64,000 nucleotides of DNA from an uncultured Alphaproteobacteria bacterium (GCA_937142855.1 CAKZQZ010000046.1:36601-100600), one strand, 5' to 3'. Counted from the stretch's first letter, positions 1-12,718 are shown. The notes: generated by a model not told the origin, from the sequence alone. Numbers and translations are program-made.

Positions 1-104
1 TCACCCTGAGGGGCTTTAACCTTTAACCAAGATGGTTTAGATGGAGATATATTGTCAGGTTTGTTTACTTTTTCGGGATGCCTGATGTTTTTAATTTCAT
101 TCAT
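1..104 (-). CDS. lipA: Lipoyl synthase, 5' end only (truncated by window edge)
   Basis: The minus-strand frame from the ATG at 104 stays open to base 1 and gives about 34 residues. These include RHPEK, then [10 protein letters not shown], the conserved N-terminal signature of lipoyl synthase. LipA is a radical-SAM enzyme that inserts two sulfurs into octanoyl groups on lipoyl domains. The start lies 11 bases after the stop of the E3 gene, so it is the distal gene of the PDH operon, matching the need to lipoylate the E2 and E1-beta subunits encoded just upstream. The radical-SAM CxxxCxxC motif lies outside the window, so the assignment rests on the N-terminal signature and the context. Confidence 0.8.
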   Translation of the reverse strand, partial: MNEIKNIRHPEKVNKPDNISPSKPSWLKVKAPQG

Positions 105-115
105 TTTCTTAGCAA

Positions 116-1525
116 TTAGTAATGAATAGCTTGGTTATATGCATCTAGGACTGATTCATGCATGCCTTCTGATAAGGTAGGATGAGGAAAAATCGTATGC
201 ATTAACTCATGTTCAGTAGTTTCTAGTTTCTTTGCAATAGAAAACCCTTGGATAAGTTCGGTGACTTCTGGACCAACCATATGAGCACCGACAAGTTCGC
301 CTGTATCATTGTTAAAAATTGTCTTTATTAGCCCCTCTGAATCACCTAAAGCAATTGCTTTTCCATTACCGATAAACGGAAATTTGCCAACTTTAATGTT
401 TATATTTTTTATTTTTGCAGCTTTTTCTGTTAATCCGATTGAAGCAACTTGAGGCCTACAATAGGTACATCCTGGAATTGATGATTTATCAAGAGGAGTT
501 AAATTACTTAGACCTGCAATTTTTTCAACACACAATATAGCCTCATGACTCGCCTTATGGGCTAACCAAGGTCCACCTGTAACATCACCAATTGCATAAA
601 TTCCTTTTTCATCTGTTTCAAGATATTCATTTGTTACAATATGACCTTTGTCAATTTTAATATTAAATTTTTCTAGACCTATGTTTTGTGTGTTTGCAAT
701 GATACCTACAGCAAGTATTAATTTTTCAGATTTTATTAATGACTTTATTCCATCTGTAGATATTTCAGAAGAGACAGAATTATTATCAATTTTTACTGAT
801 TTTAAACTTGTATTTGTTTTAATATCAATACCTCTTTTTATAAAATTGTTTTGTACAATCTTTGAAATATCTTCGTCCTCATTTGGCAAAATATTTGTTA
901 ATGTTTCAATTACCGTTACCTTAACTCCTAAATCATTATAAAATGAGGCAAATTCCATTCCAATAGCTCCAGAACCAATTATTACCAAAGAATTAGGAAG
1001 ATCTTGGGGCGTCATTGCTGTTTTATAATCCCATACATTGATACCGTCTGATTTTACGAATGGCAAATTTCTTGATTTTGCACCTGTTGCAATAATAATA
1101 TTTTTGGCAAGTTCAGTATTAATACCATCTTTGCTTTTAATTTTAACTTTTTTGATTTGGTCGGTGTTTTTGTCAATTTCTGCAAAGCCATTAAAAACCT
1201 TAACTTTATTTTTTTTTAATAAATGACTAATACCAGCAGACAATTGAGATGCTACTTTTCTAGAACGTTCAGTAACCTTCTTAATGTCTACCTTAATATT
1301 TGATACACTAAATCCAAATTCGTTAACATTATCTAACATATGTTTAATTTCACTGGCTCTTAACAAGGCCTTTGTTGGAATACATCCCCAATTTAAACAA
1401 ATACCACCAAGATGTTTGTCTTCAACCAAAGCAACAGACAGTCCTAATTGAGAAGCTCTAATTGCAGCAACATATCCACCAGGACCGCCACCAATGACAA
1501 TAACGTCATAAATTTTATTATTCAT
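116..1525 (-). CDS. lpdA: Dihydrolipoamide dehydrogenase (E3 of pyruvate dehydrogenase)
   Basis: This 469-residue flavoprotein reoxidises dihydrolipoyl groups and passes electrons to NAD+. It has the N-terminal FAD fold (GGGPGG, residues 12-17), the redox disulfide C43/C48 in [13 protein letters not shown], an NAD-binding fold ([12 protein letters not shown]), the second FAD contact (YAIGDVTGG) and the C-terminal HPTLSE His-Glu pair that acts as the active-site base. Length is normal for the family. It starts 7 bases after the E2 stop and is the fourth gene of the pdhA-pdhB-pdhC-lpd-lipA run. Position in this operon indicates the PDH-dedicated E3; a paralogue serving 2-oxoglutarate dehydrogenase may exist elsewhere. 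Confidence 0.97.
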   Translation of the reverse strand: MNNKIYDVIVIGGGPGGYVAAIRASQLGLSVALVEDKHLGGICLNWGCIPTKALLRASEIKHMLDNVNEFGFSVSNIKVDIKKVTERSRKVASQLSAGISHLLKKNKVKVFNGFAEIDKNTDQIKKVKIKSKDGINTELAKNIIIATGAKSRNLPFVKSDGINVWDYKTAMTPQDLPNSLVIIGSGAIGMEFASFYNDLGVKVTVIETLTNILPNEDEDISKIVQNNFIKRGIDIKTNTSLKSVKIDNNSVSSEISTDGIKSLIKSEKLILAVGIIANTQNIGLEKFNIKIDKGHIVTNEYLETDEKGIYAIGDVTGGPWLAHKASHEAILCVEKIAGLSNLTPLDKSSIPGCTYCRPQVASIGLTEKAAKIKNINIKVGKFPFIGNGKAIALGDSEGLIKTIFNNDTGELVGAHMVGPEVTELIQGFSIAKKLETTEHELMHTIFPHPTLSEGMHESVLDAYNQAIHY

Positions 1526-1532
1526 ATTTTAC

Positions 1533-2807
1533 CTATAAAAGCATAAGAGATGGGTTTTCAATAAACTCTTTAAATTTAGACAAATATTCTGCTCCAACAG
1601 CTCCGTCAACCACTCTATGGTCACATGAGAGTGTAACAGTCATCATTGTTGCAATTGATATTTGGTTATTAGTAACTATTGCCCTTTGTTCTCCAACCCC
1701 AATCGCAAGAATACACCCTTGAGGTGGGTTAATAACAGCAGAAAACTCTTTAATGCCATACATACCAAGATTAGAAATCGAAAAAGAACCACCAATATAA
1801 TCCTCTGGCTTTAATTTTCCTTCTTTAGCCTTTTGAGCTAAAGTTTTCATTTCATTTGATATTTCTAATAAACCTTTAAACTCAACGTTTTTTATAATAG
1901 GAGTAATCAACCCCCCGTCAATAGCAACTGCAACTGAAATGTCAGTATTTTTAAAATATCTTGTGTTTTCATTTTCCCAACTAGCATTTGCTTTGGGTAC
2001 CTTCAATAAGGTAGCACTAGCAGCTTTGATAATCATGTCATTTACAGATATTTTATATTCATTGTTTGACTTACTGTTAATTGTAGATCTTGCTTTTAAT
2101 AGTTGTTCAATATTACAGTCAATTGACAGATAAAAGTGCGGAGCTTCATTCTTAGATTTGACTAATCTTTCAGCTATAGTTTTTCTCATAGATGAGTTTT
2201 TTATAAGCTCAGAATTATTATTTGATAAAGGAATATTATCAACTTGAGATTTTTTTTCTTCTTTAAAATTTTCTATATCAATCTTTAATATTCTACCATT
2301 TGGTCCTGACCCTGTTAGTAAACTTAAATCAATATCTCTCTGTTTTGCAAGACGTTTTGCTAAAGGTGTAGCAAAAAGTCTATTAGAGTTTATTGTATTT
2401 AAAACTTCATTTTTTTGTACAAAACTAGTTTTTTCAGAAATCAATTCATCTTCTGATAATGAAGGCAAATCATTTTCTTCATTATTAGTATCATTAACAA
2501 CATTTTTCTTTGGCTTTGGTTCCTCAGGAATATTATCATCAATAACAATTTCAGATAATTTTTCTCCATTTATTAAAAGGACAGCAATTGGTTGATTAAC
2601 TTGAATTGATTCTTGCCCCTCAGTTACTAAAATTTTACCTATAACCCCTTCATCTACAGCCTCAACCTCCATTGTAGCTTTGTCTGTCTCAATCTCAGCT
2701 ATCAAATCTCCTGAATTAACTTTATCACCTTCTTTAACTAGCCATTTAGCTAAAGTCCCCTCTTCCATAGTAGGGCTAAGAGCAGGCATTAAAATATTAA
2801 TACTCAT
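1533..2807 (-). CDS. pdhC: Pyruvate dehydrogenase E2, dihydrolipoamide acetyltransferase
   Basis: This 424-residue protein transfers acetyl groups from lipoate to CoA and forms the core of the complex. Visible parts in order are one lipoyl domain (about 1-80, lipoylated K43 in [10 protein letters not shown]), an acidic linker, the peripheral-subunit-binding domain (about 143-182, [11 protein letters not shown] to GSGPNGRI) and the catalytic domain with the C-terminal HRVVDG motif (H397, D401). A single lipoyl domain on E2 is the usual alphaproteobacterial form, with another on E1-beta. It lies 9 bases downstream of the E1-beta gene on the same strand. Confidence 0.96.
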   Translation of the reverse strand: MSINILMPALSPTMEEGTLAKWLVKEGDKVNSGDLIAEIETDKATMEVEAVDEGVIGKILVTEGQESIQVNQPIAVLLINGEKLSEIVIDDNIPEEPKPKKNVVNDTNNEENDLPSLSEDELISEKTSFVQKNEVLNTINSNRLFATPLAKRLAKQRDIDLSLLTGSGPNGRILKIDIENFKEEKKSQVDNIPLSNNNSELIKNSSMRKTIAERLVKSKNEAPHFYLSIDCNIEQLLKARSTINSKSNNEYKISVNDMIIKAASATLLKVPKANASWENENTRYFKNTDISVAVAIDGGLITPIIKNVEFKGLLEISNEMKTLAQKAKEGKLKPEDYIGGSFSISNLGMYGIKEFSAVINPPQGCILAIGVGEQRAIVTNNQISIATMMTVTLSCDHRVVDGAVGAEYLSKFKEFIENPSLMLL

Positions 2808-2816
2808 AGTATATCC

Positions 2817-4151
2817 TTAATTTTTATAACAAACATCCTTGCAAGCTTTAATTATATCATCAACTTGAGGTAGCGCTAATTTTTCTAAATTGGCTGCGTA
2901 AGGCATTGGCACATCTTTACCAGTCACTCTTTTAACTGGGGCGTCAAGCCAATCAAATGCATTTTCATTAATTAAAGCAGAAATTTCTGCTCCAATTCCA
3001 GCAAATGGAAAGCCTTCTTCACAAGTGACTACCCTATTTGTTTTTTTAACTGATTCTATTATGGTTGAAGTATCTAAAGGGCGAAGAGTTCTTAGGTTAA
3101 TAACTTCAGCGTTTATTCCCATTTCCCTGAGTGCATCAGCAGCTTCAATTGATTTACCTACCATAATAGAAAAAGCTATAATGGTAACGTCGTCACCTTC
3201 TTTTTCAACATGAGCTTTACCAATAGGTAACAAAAAATCATCAGATTCCGGACAGCTAAATGATTGGCCGTACATAACTTCATTTTCTAAAAAAATTACA
3301 GGGTCAGGGTCTCTAATAGCAGATTTTAAAAGACCTTTAGCATCCTTACTTGACCAAGGAGAGACCACTTTAAGGCCTGGGCAATGCGCATACCAGCTTG
3401 CATAACATTGACTATGCTGTGCCGCAACCCTTGATGCAGCTCCATTTGGGCCTCTAAAAACAATTGGGCAACCCATTTGGCCACCAGACATATAAAGAGT
3501 TTTTGCCGCTGAATTAATTATTTGATCCATTGCTTGCATAGCAAAATTAAATGTCATGAACTCAACAATTGGACTCAAATTACCAAATGCTGCACCTACA
3601 CCAATTCCAGCAAATCCATGTTCTGTAATTGGTGTGTCATAAACTCTTTTGTCACCAAACTCATCTAGCAAACCTTGTGTTACTTTATAAGCTCCCTGAT
3701 ACTCTGCAACTTCCTCTCCCATGACAAATACTTTTTTATCTAGTCTCATTTCTTCAGCCATAGCATTTCTTAGAGCTTCTCTGACTGTAATAACACTCGA
3801 ATTAGGTTCTAAATTATTTTGATTTCCTGATAATACCTTGTTTTTAGGTATTTCCTTTTCTATGTATGGTTTTTCAGCAATTGTTTTTATAGTAGCATGA
3901 GGGGTTTCTTTACCATCATTTAAAATAGCTATGGGAGTATTAACTTTTATTCCTTCAGAACCCTCAGCAACAAGTAACTTACCTATTTGACCATCATCAA
4001 CAGCTTCAACCTCCATAGTTGCTTTATCTGTTTCAATCTCAGCGATTAAATCACCAGACGTAACTATATCTCCTTCATTAACGAGCCATTTAGAAAGAGT
4101 GCCCTCTTCCATTGTAGGACTAAGGGCAGGCATTAAAATTTCTATAGACAT
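2817..4151 (-). CDS. pdhB: Pyruvate dehydrogenase E1 beta subunit with N-terminal lipoyl domain
   Basis: This 444-residue protein is a fusion. Residues 1-80 form a lipoyl domain almost identical in its core to that of the neighbouring E2 (K43 in [10 protein letters not shown]). Residues from about 118 on are the transketolase-like E1-beta ([13 protein letters not shown], then [18 protein letters not shown]) with the C-terminal transketolase domain. It pairs with E1-alpha to decarboxylate pyruvate using thiamine diphosphate. A lipoyl domain on E1-beta is known in Alphaproteobacteria such as Sinorhizobium. The gene follows pdhA after 10 bases. Confidence 0.96.
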   Translation of the reverse strand: MSIEILMPALSPTMEEGTLSKWLVNEGDIVTSGDLIAEIETDKATMEVEAVDDGQIGKLLVAEGSEGIKVNTPIAILNDGKETPHATIKTIAEKPYIEKEIPKNKVLSGNQNNLEPNSSVITVREALRNAMAEEMRLDKKVFVMGEEVAEYQGAYKVTQGLLDEFGDKRVYDTPITEHGFAGIGVGAAFGNLSPIVEFMTFNFAMQAMDQIINSAAKTLYMSGGQMGCPIVFRGPNGAASRVAAQHSQCYASWYAHCPGLKVVSPWSSKDAKGLLKSAIRDPDPVIFLENEVMYGQSFSCPESDDFLLPIGKAHVEKEGDDVTIIAFSIMVGKSIEAADALREMGINAEVINLRTLRPLDTSTIIESVKKTNRVVTCEEGFPFAGIGAEISALINENAFDWLDAPVKRVTGKDVPMPYAANLEKLALPQVDDIIKACKDVCYKN

Positions 4152-4161
4152 CAGATATCCT

Positions 4162-5166
4162 TCAATTAATAGTTATATCCGTAAATAATTCTTCAGGTGA
4201 TGGTTCAGGAGATTCTTGAGCAAAATTCGCTGCGTCGGCAATGGTAGCCTTAATTTGAGTATCTATCTCTTTTATCATCTCTTCATTTGTTCCATGCTTA
4301 ATGAGAAGCTCTTTAATATTTTCAATTGGATCAGAAGTTTTTCTAATTTTATCAACTTCATCTCTAGTTCTATATTTAGCAGGGTCTGACATTGAATGCC
4401 CCCTATACCTATATGTTTTCATTTCTAAAATATAAGGACCTTTTCCAGATCTACAATATTCCATAGCCCTAATAGCAGAATCTCTTACTGCAATTACATC
4501 CATACCATCAACTATTTCAGACTTTATGCCATATGCTTTGCCTCTATCAGACAAATTGTCTCCAGCAGAAGATCTGTTTACAGAAGTACCCATTCCATAC
4601 TTATTATTTTCTATCACAAAAATAACTGGAAGCTTCCAAAGTGAAGCAATATTATAAGCTTCATAAACCTGTCCTTGATTTGCAGCACCATCACCAAAAT
4701 AAGTAATACATACATTTTTAGTTTCATTATACTTATGTGAAAACGCAAGACCTGTTCCTATTGGCACTTGAGCCGCAACAATACCATGACCACCAAAAAA
4801 ACCTTTCTCACGGCTAAACATATGCATGGAACCACCTTTGCCTTTTGAATAACCATCTTTTCTACCTGTTAATTCAGCCATTACTCCTTTGGGATCCATG
4901 TCACATGCAATCATATGACCATGATCACGGTATGAAGTAACAATACTGTCACCTTCGATTTGAGCAGATTGAATACCAACAACAACTGCCTCTTGCCCAA
5001 TATATAAATGACAAAAACCTCCAATTTTTCCCATACCATATAATTGACCAGCTTTTTCTTCAAATCTTCTAATCAAAAGCATTTTTGAGTACATATCTTT
5101 CAAAAGATCTATATCATAGTTAATTTGCGATTTAGAAAGTTTCTTTTTAGGAGCTGAGTTATTCAT
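4162..5166 (-). CDS. pdhA: Pyruvate dehydrogenase E1 alpha subunit
   Basis: This 334-residue protein binds thiamine diphosphate through the GDG...NN motif (GDG at 158-160, NN at 187-188). It also has the active-site stretch SYRDHGH (about 78-84) and the conserved loop [11 protein letters not shown]. Length fits the heterotetrameric E1 type. It is the first gene of the PDH cluster proper and lies 71 bases downstream of ftsB, so it may be expressed from the eno-ftsB transcript or from a promoter in that short AT-rich gap; I see no convincing promoter there. Confidence 0.97.
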   Translation of the reverse strand: MNNSAPKKKLSKSQINYDIDLLKDMYSKMLLIRRFEEKAGQLYGMGKIGGFCHLYIGQEAVVVGIQSAQIEGDSIVTSYRDHGHMIACDMDPKGVMAELTGRKDGYSKGKGGSMHMFSREKGFFGGHGIVAAQVPIGTGLAFSHKYNETKNVCITYFGDGAANQGQVYEAYNIASLWKLPVIFVIENNKYGMGTSVNRSSAGDNLSDRGKAYGIKSEIVDGMDVIAVRDSAIRAMEYCRSGKGPYILEMKTYRYRGHSMSDPAKYRTRDEVDKIRKTSDPIENIKELLIKHGTNEEMIKEIDTQIKATIADAANFAQESPEPSPEELFTDITIN

Positions 5167-5237
5167 TTCTTACCTATTTGTATAAATAAAACTATAAATT
5201 TTTAACAAAAATATTAATAATTTACTAATAAATAATA

Positions 5238-5549
5238 TTAATTTTTTAAATCTAAAACTATTTGATCAGACTCAATAAGACCTAAATTTTTATGAGCAAT
5301 TTCAGAAATTAAATCTGGGTCTAAATTATTATCTCTCAATAGATTGATTTCTAATAAAACTTTATTTTTATTAGCAACTAAAACTTGATATTGTTTTTCA
5401 TAAGTTGAAATTTGGTTTTTAAGCTGAAAAATTTTCCATACTGATCTATCTCCAAAAAATATATGTGAAAGAAAAAATATAAAAATTAGACAACTTATTA
5501 AAGTTATTGAGTAAGAAAAATTATTATTTTTAATTAAATATCTATACAT
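5238..5549 (-). CDS. ftsB: FtsB/DivIC-family septum formation initiator
   Basis: From the ATG at 5549 this encodes 103 residues: a short cytoplasmic tail, one membrane helix (about residues 14-32), then a coiled-coil stretch (LKNQISTYEKQYQVLVANKNKVLLEINLL region) and a hydrophilic end, as in FtsB, which bridges FtsL and FtsQ in the divisome. The frame stays open to 5600, but the ATG at 5549 fits the family length and overlaps the enolase stop in ATGTATAG, suggesting translational coupling. The eno-ftsB-pdhA order is typical of Alphaproteobacteria. Sequence is weakly conserved in this family, so the call rests on topology and position. Confidence 0.82.
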   Translation of the reverse strand: MYRYLIKNNNFSYSITLISCLIFIFFLSHIFFGDRSVWKIFQLKNQISTYEKQYQVLVANKNKVLLEINLLRDNNLDPDLISEIAHKNLGLIESDQIVLDLKN

Positions 5550-6819
5550 CAAAGAAACCTTTACCAAAATATTTAGCGTCACTGCCAAGCATTTCTTCAA
5601 TCCTAATTAGTTGGTTATATTTAGCAGTTCTATCTGTTCTAGAAACAGAACCTGTTTTAATTTGACCAGTATTCAAGCCAACAGACAAATCACTAATAAA
5701 AACATCTTCTGTTTCACCTGACCTATGAGAAACAATAACGCCAAATTGTGAATTTTTTGCTAGTTCTATTGTTTCAATTGTTTCAGAAAGTGTTCCAATC
5801 TGATTTAATTTAATTAAAATTGAATTGGCTGAATTATTCTCAATCCCTGTCAAAAGTCTATTTTTGTTAGTAACAAAGAGATCATCACCTACAATTTGAA
5901 CATTTTTACCAATTTTTTTAGTAAGCTCTTTGAAACCATTCCAATCATTTTCATCAAATGGGTCTTCAATTGAAATAACAGGAAACTTTTTACAAAGATC
6001 TTCCCAATATTTAACTAATTGATCAGTATTAAGTTTTTTATTTTCACCTTTTAAAAAATAGTTTTGACCATCAAACAATTCACTCGCTGCCGCATCAATT
6101 GCAATGTAAATTTGTTCACCTAATTTATAACCACTCTTTTCAATAGCATCTGAAATATTTGCAAGTGCATCATAAAGATTATTAACGTCAGGAGCAAAAC
6201 CACCCTCATCACCTACTGCAACAGAATATCCTTTATCTGATAAAATTTGTTTTAAATTATGAAAAACTTCAGTTCCCGCTCTTAAAGCATCTGAAAAGTT
6301 AGAAAAACCAATAGGCATTATCATGCATTCTTGAAAATCCAAACCATTATTGGCATGTGCACCACCATTTATAATATTCATCATAGGAACTGGCAATGTA
6401 TTAGACCTTATACCTCCTAAATATTGGTATAGGGGTACATTGAGCGATAAGGCAGCGGATTTTGCAACAGCCATTGAAAATCCAAGCATGGCATTTGCAC
6501 CTAATTTATTTTTATTATTTGTACCATCGAGTTCTATCAAATCTTGATCAATTTTATTTTGTTCGAATGGGTTTCTTCCAGAAAAAGTATTTGAAATATC
6601 TATGTTTACATTAGATATAGCATTTAGCACACTCAAACCTCTATATAAACTATTATTTCCATCTCTTAACTCATAAGCTTCATATTCTCCAGTAGAAGCA
6701 CCTGAAGGAACAGCAGCTCTTCCAATTATTCCATCTGATAATAAAACATCCACCTCTACCGTAGGATTACCCCTACTATCTAAAATCTGCCTGGCATGTA
6801 TGTCTGAAATATAAACCAT
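5542..6819 (-). CDS. eno: Enolase (phosphopyruvate hydratase)
   Basis: This 425-residue glycolytic enzyme converts 2-phosphoglycerate to phosphoenolpyruvate. The proton-transfer pair E205 (GDEGGFAP) and K337 (ILIKLNQIG) is present. Also present are the magnesium-binding region SIEDPFDENDW and the C-terminal signature SHRSGETED. Length is typical. It lies 21 bases downstream of kdsA. Its stop codon is contained in the overlap with ftsB. Besides glycolysis, the enzyme supplies phosphoenolpyruvate used by KdsA, encoded immediately upstream. Confidence 0.98.
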   Translation of the reverse strand: MVYISDIHARQILDSRGNPTVEVDVLLSDGIIGRAAVPSGASTGEYEAYELRDGNNSLYRGLSVLNAISNVNIDISNTFSGRNPFEQNKIDQDLIELDGTNNKNKLGANAMLGFSMAVAKSAALSLNVPLYQYLGGIRSNTLPVPMMNIINGGAHANNGLDFQECMIMPIGFSNFSDALRAGTEVFHNLKQILSDKGYSVAVGDEGGFAPDVNNLYDALANISDAIEKSGYKLGEQIYIAIDAAASELFDGQNYFLKGENKKLNTDQLVKYWEDLCKKFPVISIEDPFDENDWNGFKELTKKIGKNVQIVGDDLFVTNKNRLLTGIENNSANSILIKLNQIGTLSETIETIELAKNSQFGVIVSHRSGETEDVFISDLSVGLNTGQIKTGSVSRTDRTAKYNQLIRIEEMLGSDAKYFGKGFFDV

Positions 6820-6840
6820 TTAATCTCCAACAATTATATA

Positions 6841-7668
6841 TTATGATGTTTTAACTAATTTATCTAATTGAATTAATTTAGAAAGCAAAGCTGAAAGTTC
6901 AGATATTTTAAGCATATTAGGGCCATCACTAGGAGCATCGTCAGGATTTTCATGGACTTCAACAAATAAACCAGAAACACCTATAGAAATAGCTGCTCTA
7001 GCTAAGACAGGTACAAATTCACGTTGCCCTCCTGAAGTTGTCCCCATTCCACCAGGTTGTTGGACTGAATGAGTTGCATCAAATATAATAGGGTAGCCAA
7101 ATTGAGACATTTGAGGAATTGCTCTCATGTCTGAGACTAAAGTATTATATCCAAAAGACGTCCCTCTTTCAGTAAGTAAAACTTGGTTATTACCATAATC
7201 AACTATTTTGTTAAGAACATTTTTCATATCCCATGGAGCTAAAAATTGACCTTTTTTAACGTTTATTATTTTATTAGTTTCAGCTGCGGCATATAATAAA
7301 TCAGTTTGCCTACATAAAAAAGCAGGTATCTGAATTATGTCTACAACATTAGCTACATCTTTACATTGATAAGATTCATGGACGTCTGTAATTAAAGGTA
7401 TACCAAAAGTTTTTTTTACATCAGAAAGAATTTTTAAGCCTTGATCAATACCAACGCCTCGACTCGACAATGAACTTGATCTATTAGCTTTGTCAAAAGA
7501 AGATTTATAAACAAAATTAAGATTAAGTTGTTTACAAATTTCATTAATTTTTCCAGCATGATCTATTGCATGATCTTTACTTTCAATAGAACACGGACCT
7601 GCAATTAAAAAAAATGGAAGATCATTAGAAACATTAAAATTATTTATTTTAATAGCGTTATGTTTCAT
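6841..7668 (-). CDS. kdsA: 3-deoxy-D-manno-octulosonate 8-phosphate synthase
   Basis: This 275-residue enzyme condenses arabinose 5-phosphate with phosphoenolpyruvate to make KDO8P for the LPS inner core. It contains KSSFDKANRSS and DATHSVQQPGG, both conserved in KdsA. Residue 26 in AGPCSIES is cysteine; in the family this position is cysteine in metal-dependent enzymes and asparagine in metal-independent ones such as E. coli, so this is inferred to be the metal-dependent class. It lies between pyrG (18 bases upstream) and eno. Its product pathway connects with the lpx genes at the other end of the window. Confidence 0.96.
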   Translation of the reverse strand: MKHNAIKINNFNVSNDLPFFLIAGPCSIESKDHAIDHAGKINEICKQLNLNFVYKSSFDKANRSSSLSSRGVGIDQGLKILSDVKKTFGIPLITDVHESYQCKDVANVVDIIQIPAFLCRQTDLLYAAAETNKIINVKKGQFLAPWDMKNVLNKIVDYGNNQVLLTERGTSFGYNTLVSDMRAIPQMSQFGYPIIFDATHSVQQPGGMGTTSGGQREFVPVLARAAISIGVSGLFVEVHENPDDAPSDGPNMLKISELSALLSKLIQLDKLVKTS

Positions 7669-7686
7669 TGGTAAAATTCCATTATA

Positions 7687-9659
<1,973 letters not shown>

Positions 9660-9679
9660 TGTTTACCCTAACATCTTAA

Positions 9680-10414
9680 TTAACTATTTATGTGTTTAAC
9701 AACTGCCTCATAAATTGCAAGAAAATCTTTTACCTTTAGACTTGCACCACCAACTAAAACTCCATCTACATTACCTACTGATAAAACTTCTTTAATGTTA
9801 TGTATATTGACAGATCCTCCATATAAAACTTTTATATTTCTTTTTAAAAATGAGTATGCCACTTCTTTTATGTGTTCATGCATTTCAAATATTTCATCTT
9901 TGTCAGGAATCTCTCCAGTACCTATCGACCAAATTGGCTCATAAGCTATACATAAATTTTTTTCAGTTGAAGGTATTGAGTTTAAAATTTGTTCTTTTAC
10001 AAAATTAAGTGCATTTTTATTTTTACGATCATCATAACTTTCGCCAACACAAATAATAGGGATTATAGAATTATTTATTGCAGATTCAGAACATTTTTTT
10101 ATGTACGAGTTGGATTCATTAAAAAGTTGTCTTCTTTCAGAATGGCCTAAAATCACATATTCACAACCCATTTCTTTCAGAGAAAAAGCAGAGATTTCTC
10201 CAGTAAATGGACCACTAATATCATGATGACAATTTTGTCCACCAACATAAACAGGTGTATTATTTAATAATTTAGCTAATAAATCTATATATATAGATTG
10301 AGGAAAAATGCATGTTTTAACATGATTAGAAAAGTTATTTTTTTTTAAAAATTTAGAAAATAGTTTTATCTCATTCTTATTAAGATTCATTTTCCAATTA
10401 GCTGCAATTAACAT
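9680..10414 (-). CDS. tpiA: Triosephosphate isomerase
   Basis: This 244-residue (beta/alpha)8 enzyme interconverts dihydroxyacetone phosphate and glyceraldehyde 3-phosphate. Catalytic residues are visible: K8 in AANWKMN, H91 in LGHSERR and E159 in AYEPIWSIGTG, which also holds the mobile loop. The phosphate-binding YGGSV and VGGASL motifs are near the C-terminus. It is the first gene of the minus-strand block that ends at lipA, and is divergent from the PpiD-like gene across a 97-base AT-rich gap that presumably holds promoters for both. Confidence 0.98.
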   Translation of the reverse strand: MLIAANWKMNLNKNEIKLFSKFLKKNNFSNHVKTCIFPQSIYIDLLAKLLNNTPVYVGGQNCHHDISGPFTGEISAFSLKEMGCEYVILGHSERRQLFNESNSYIKKCSESAINNSIIPIICVGESYDDRKNKNALNFVKEQILNSIPSTEKNLCIAYEPIWSIGTGEIPDKDEIFEMHEHIKEVAYSFLKRNIKVLYGGSVNIHNIKEVLSVGNVDGVLVGGASLKVKDFLAIYEAVVKHINS

Positions 10415-10511
10415 ATGAACGACCTTATATTAATTATTAAAATAAAACATTTATAAATTAAGCTAAATGTTATATTAAATACTCAAAAAAATAAAACTTT
10501 TCAGGTATAAA

Positions 10512-12368
10512 ATGTTAAGAGCTCTTAGAAATCAAACTCAATCAATTTTTTTTAAAATTTTTCTTGTTTTGTTAATTTGTGGATTTGCATTATGGGGTGT
10601 AGGTGATCTAACTGGTGGAAACACCTCCAAATCAATTTTGAAAACAAACAATCAAAATATAACAATTGAAAGAGCTATTAACGATTTAAATAGAGCAAGA
10701 TACTCTACTCCTACAAGACCTAGCATGAAAGAAACTCTAGAAAATGGAATGTATAACAACGTTTTAAATAAGTTAGAACAAGAAATTCTTTTAAATTCTG
10801 AAGGAGAAGAATTAAAGCTTTACGTGCCAATGCAAGTTTTAACAAGAATAATTAGTGATGAAAATTCATTTAAAGATCCTTTAGGAAAATTTTCTCAAAC
10901 AAAATTTGTTCAATCATTAAATAATGCTGGTTTATCTGAGTCAAAGTATCTTGAAATGCTAAAAACTGAAGCAAATTTAAAACAAATTTCAACACCATTT
11001 GCTATTAATGAACATTATAATGAAAAAATTATAAAAAAAATTATTGATTGGCAAAATGAAATTAGGACTATTGATTACGATGTGTTTCCCTTAGTTGATA
11101 AGAAAAATATCAATAAACCTTCAAGTTCTATATTAGAAGAATTTTTCACACAAAATAAAAATAATTATAAGTTACCTCAAACAAGAAATTTTCAATATAT
11201 AGAAATAAACCCATCAGATTTCCAAAATAAAATAAATGTTACAGATAAACAAATAAAAGAAAAATATGATAACGAAAAATCGACTTACATAACTGAAGAA
11301 AAAAGAGAAATATTACAAATAACCACTCAAGATGAACAAAAAGCTATAGACTTTGTTAAGGAAGTAAAAAATAATAATAACTTTGCTGAAGTTGCAAAGA
11401 AGCTGTTTAGATTAACAATGAACGATATTAATCTAGGCCTATTAAAAAAAGATGATCTACCATCCACAAATAATAATGCTGTTTTTAATGCTAAATTAAA
11501 CGATATAATTGGGCCAGTTAAATCTCAATTTGGCTTTAATGTCTATAAAATAAATAAGATAATACCTGAAACAAAAAAAGAATTCCTTGAGGTTAAAAAA
11601 GAAATCAAAGATAAGTTAATTTACGACCTTTCTGTAGAAATTTTGTTTGAGAAATTAGATACCATAGAAGATATAGTAGCAGAAGGTTCAAACATATCTG
11701 AAATAGCTTCATCGAATATATTTGATAAAAAATTACCTATTATTGAAATTAATAATATTTCTAAAAATGGTTTAATATACTCATTTGCTGAGCAGAAGAA
11801 ATTTTTCAATCAACCTAATATTTTTCTAAAACAAATTTGGGATGCAAATATTAATCAAATGAGTGAAATTTTTAATACAAAAAATGACACTTATGTTTTA
11901 TTAACGGTTTTAGAAGAAAATAATGAACTACAACCATCTTATGAACAATCAAAAGAACTTGTCTATAAAGACTGGTTAGAAAAAGAATTAATTGTAAAAT
12001 CAAAAGAAAATGCAAAACAATTATTGCTTAATAAAAATTTTAAGTTTTCAAAAAACATATCAATTAAGAGAGATAGTAAAAAGTTAGATGAGATTAATGA
12101 TATATACTTAATCAATCAGATTTTTGAAATTAGTGGCGATGATATCACTTATTTAAATTCACAAAACAAAATAATCGCAGTAAAACTTTTAAATACTAAG
12201 ATAGATAATTACGTCTTTGAGAAACAGCTTTATAATCAGATCAATTCGTCATTCTCAAAAAGTTATTTTAATGATTTTGCAAATTTTTACATAAACCATC
12301 TTTCATCAAAACATGATTTAAAAAGAAATTATAATGAAATGGAAAGTCTATTAAGGAACACTGAATAA
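10512..12368 (+). CDS. ppiD: PpiD/SurA-like periplasmic peptidyl-prolyl isomerase chaperone
   Basis: This 618-residue protein starts with a short basic segment and one membrane anchor (about 14-31) ending in WGVGDLTGG, the typical alphaproteobacterial PpiD start. A SurA-like chaperone region (about 40-190) and a parvulin-like region (about 255-360) follow. PpiD is anchored in the inner membrane near SecYEG and helps newly exported proteins fold. The parvulin region is divergent, so isomerase activity is uncertain while the chaperone role is likely. The gene stands alone on the plus strand and ends 5 bases before the convergent merR-like gene. Confidence 0.85.
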   Translation: MLRALRNQTQSIFFKIFLVLLICGFALWGVGDLTGGNTSKSILKTNNQNITIERAINDLNRARYSTPTRPSMKETLENGMYNNVLNKLEQEILLNSEGEELKLYVPMQVLTRIISDENSFKDPLGKFSQTKFVQSLNNAGLSESKYLEMLKTEANLKQISTPFAINEHYNEKIIKKIIDWQNEIRTIDYDVFPLVDKKNINKPSSSILEEFFTQNKNNYKLPQTRNFQYIEINPSDFQNKINVTDKQIKEKYDNEKSTYITEEKREILQITTQDEQKAIDFVKEVKNNNNFAEVAKKLFRLTMNDINLGLLKKDDLPSTNNNAVFNAKLNDIIGPVKSQFGFNVYKINKIIPETKKEFLEVKKEIKDKLIYDLSVEILFEKLDTIEDIVAEGSNISEIASSNIFDKKLPIIEINNISKNGLIYSFAEQKKFFNQPNIFLKQIWDANINQMSEIFNTKNDTYVLLTVLEENNELQPSYEQSKELVYKDWLEKELIVKSKENAKQLLLNKNFKFSKNISIKRDSKKLDEINDIYLINQIFEISGDDITYLNSQNKIIAVKLLNTKIDNYVFEKQLYNQINSSFSKSYFNDFANFYINHLSSKHDLKRNYNEMESLLRNTE

Positions 12369-12373
12369 CTTAT

Positions 12374-12715
12374 TTAATTTATGTGTTTGGTTAAAAAGTT
12401 CTTTCCTTGAGATATTAGACTTTCAATTTCTAAAATTTTTTTGTTGATTTGAAGCTCTTTAATTTCAACATTATCATTTTTGTTTTTATTAATAAAATTT
12501 GTTGCTCCTTTTATTGTGAAGCCTTCATCGTAAAGTAACTTTTTAATAAATGATAAATTTTTTATGTCTAAAGAAGAATAGTACCTTCTTCCATTAATGA
12601 TTTTGTTTGGCTTCGCTAATTTAAATTTTTTTTCCCAAAATCTTAATACATGTGACTTAACACCAATTAAATTAGACGCTTTGGAAATTGTATAATAATT
12701 ATTTTCTTCATACAT
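12374..12715 (-). CDS. Small MerR-family DNA-binding protein
   Basis: This 113-residue protein has an N-terminal MerR-type winged helix (about residues 7-75: YYTISKASNLIGV, HVLRFWEKKF, GRRYYSSLDI) and then a short helical tail. It lacks an effector-binding domain or metal-binding cysteines. The start is 3 bases after the ihfA stop, so the two are probably cotranscribed, an arrangement (ihfA then a MerR-like gene) seen in many Alphaproteobacteria. Targets cannot be deduced from the sequence. Confidence 0.85.
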   Translation of the reverse strand: MYEENNYYTISKASNLIGVKSHVLRFWEKKFKLAKPNKIINGRRYYSSLDIKNLSFIKKLLYDEGFTIKGATNFINKNKNDNVEIKELQINKKILEIESLISQGKNFLTKHIN

Positions 12716-12718
12716 AGA

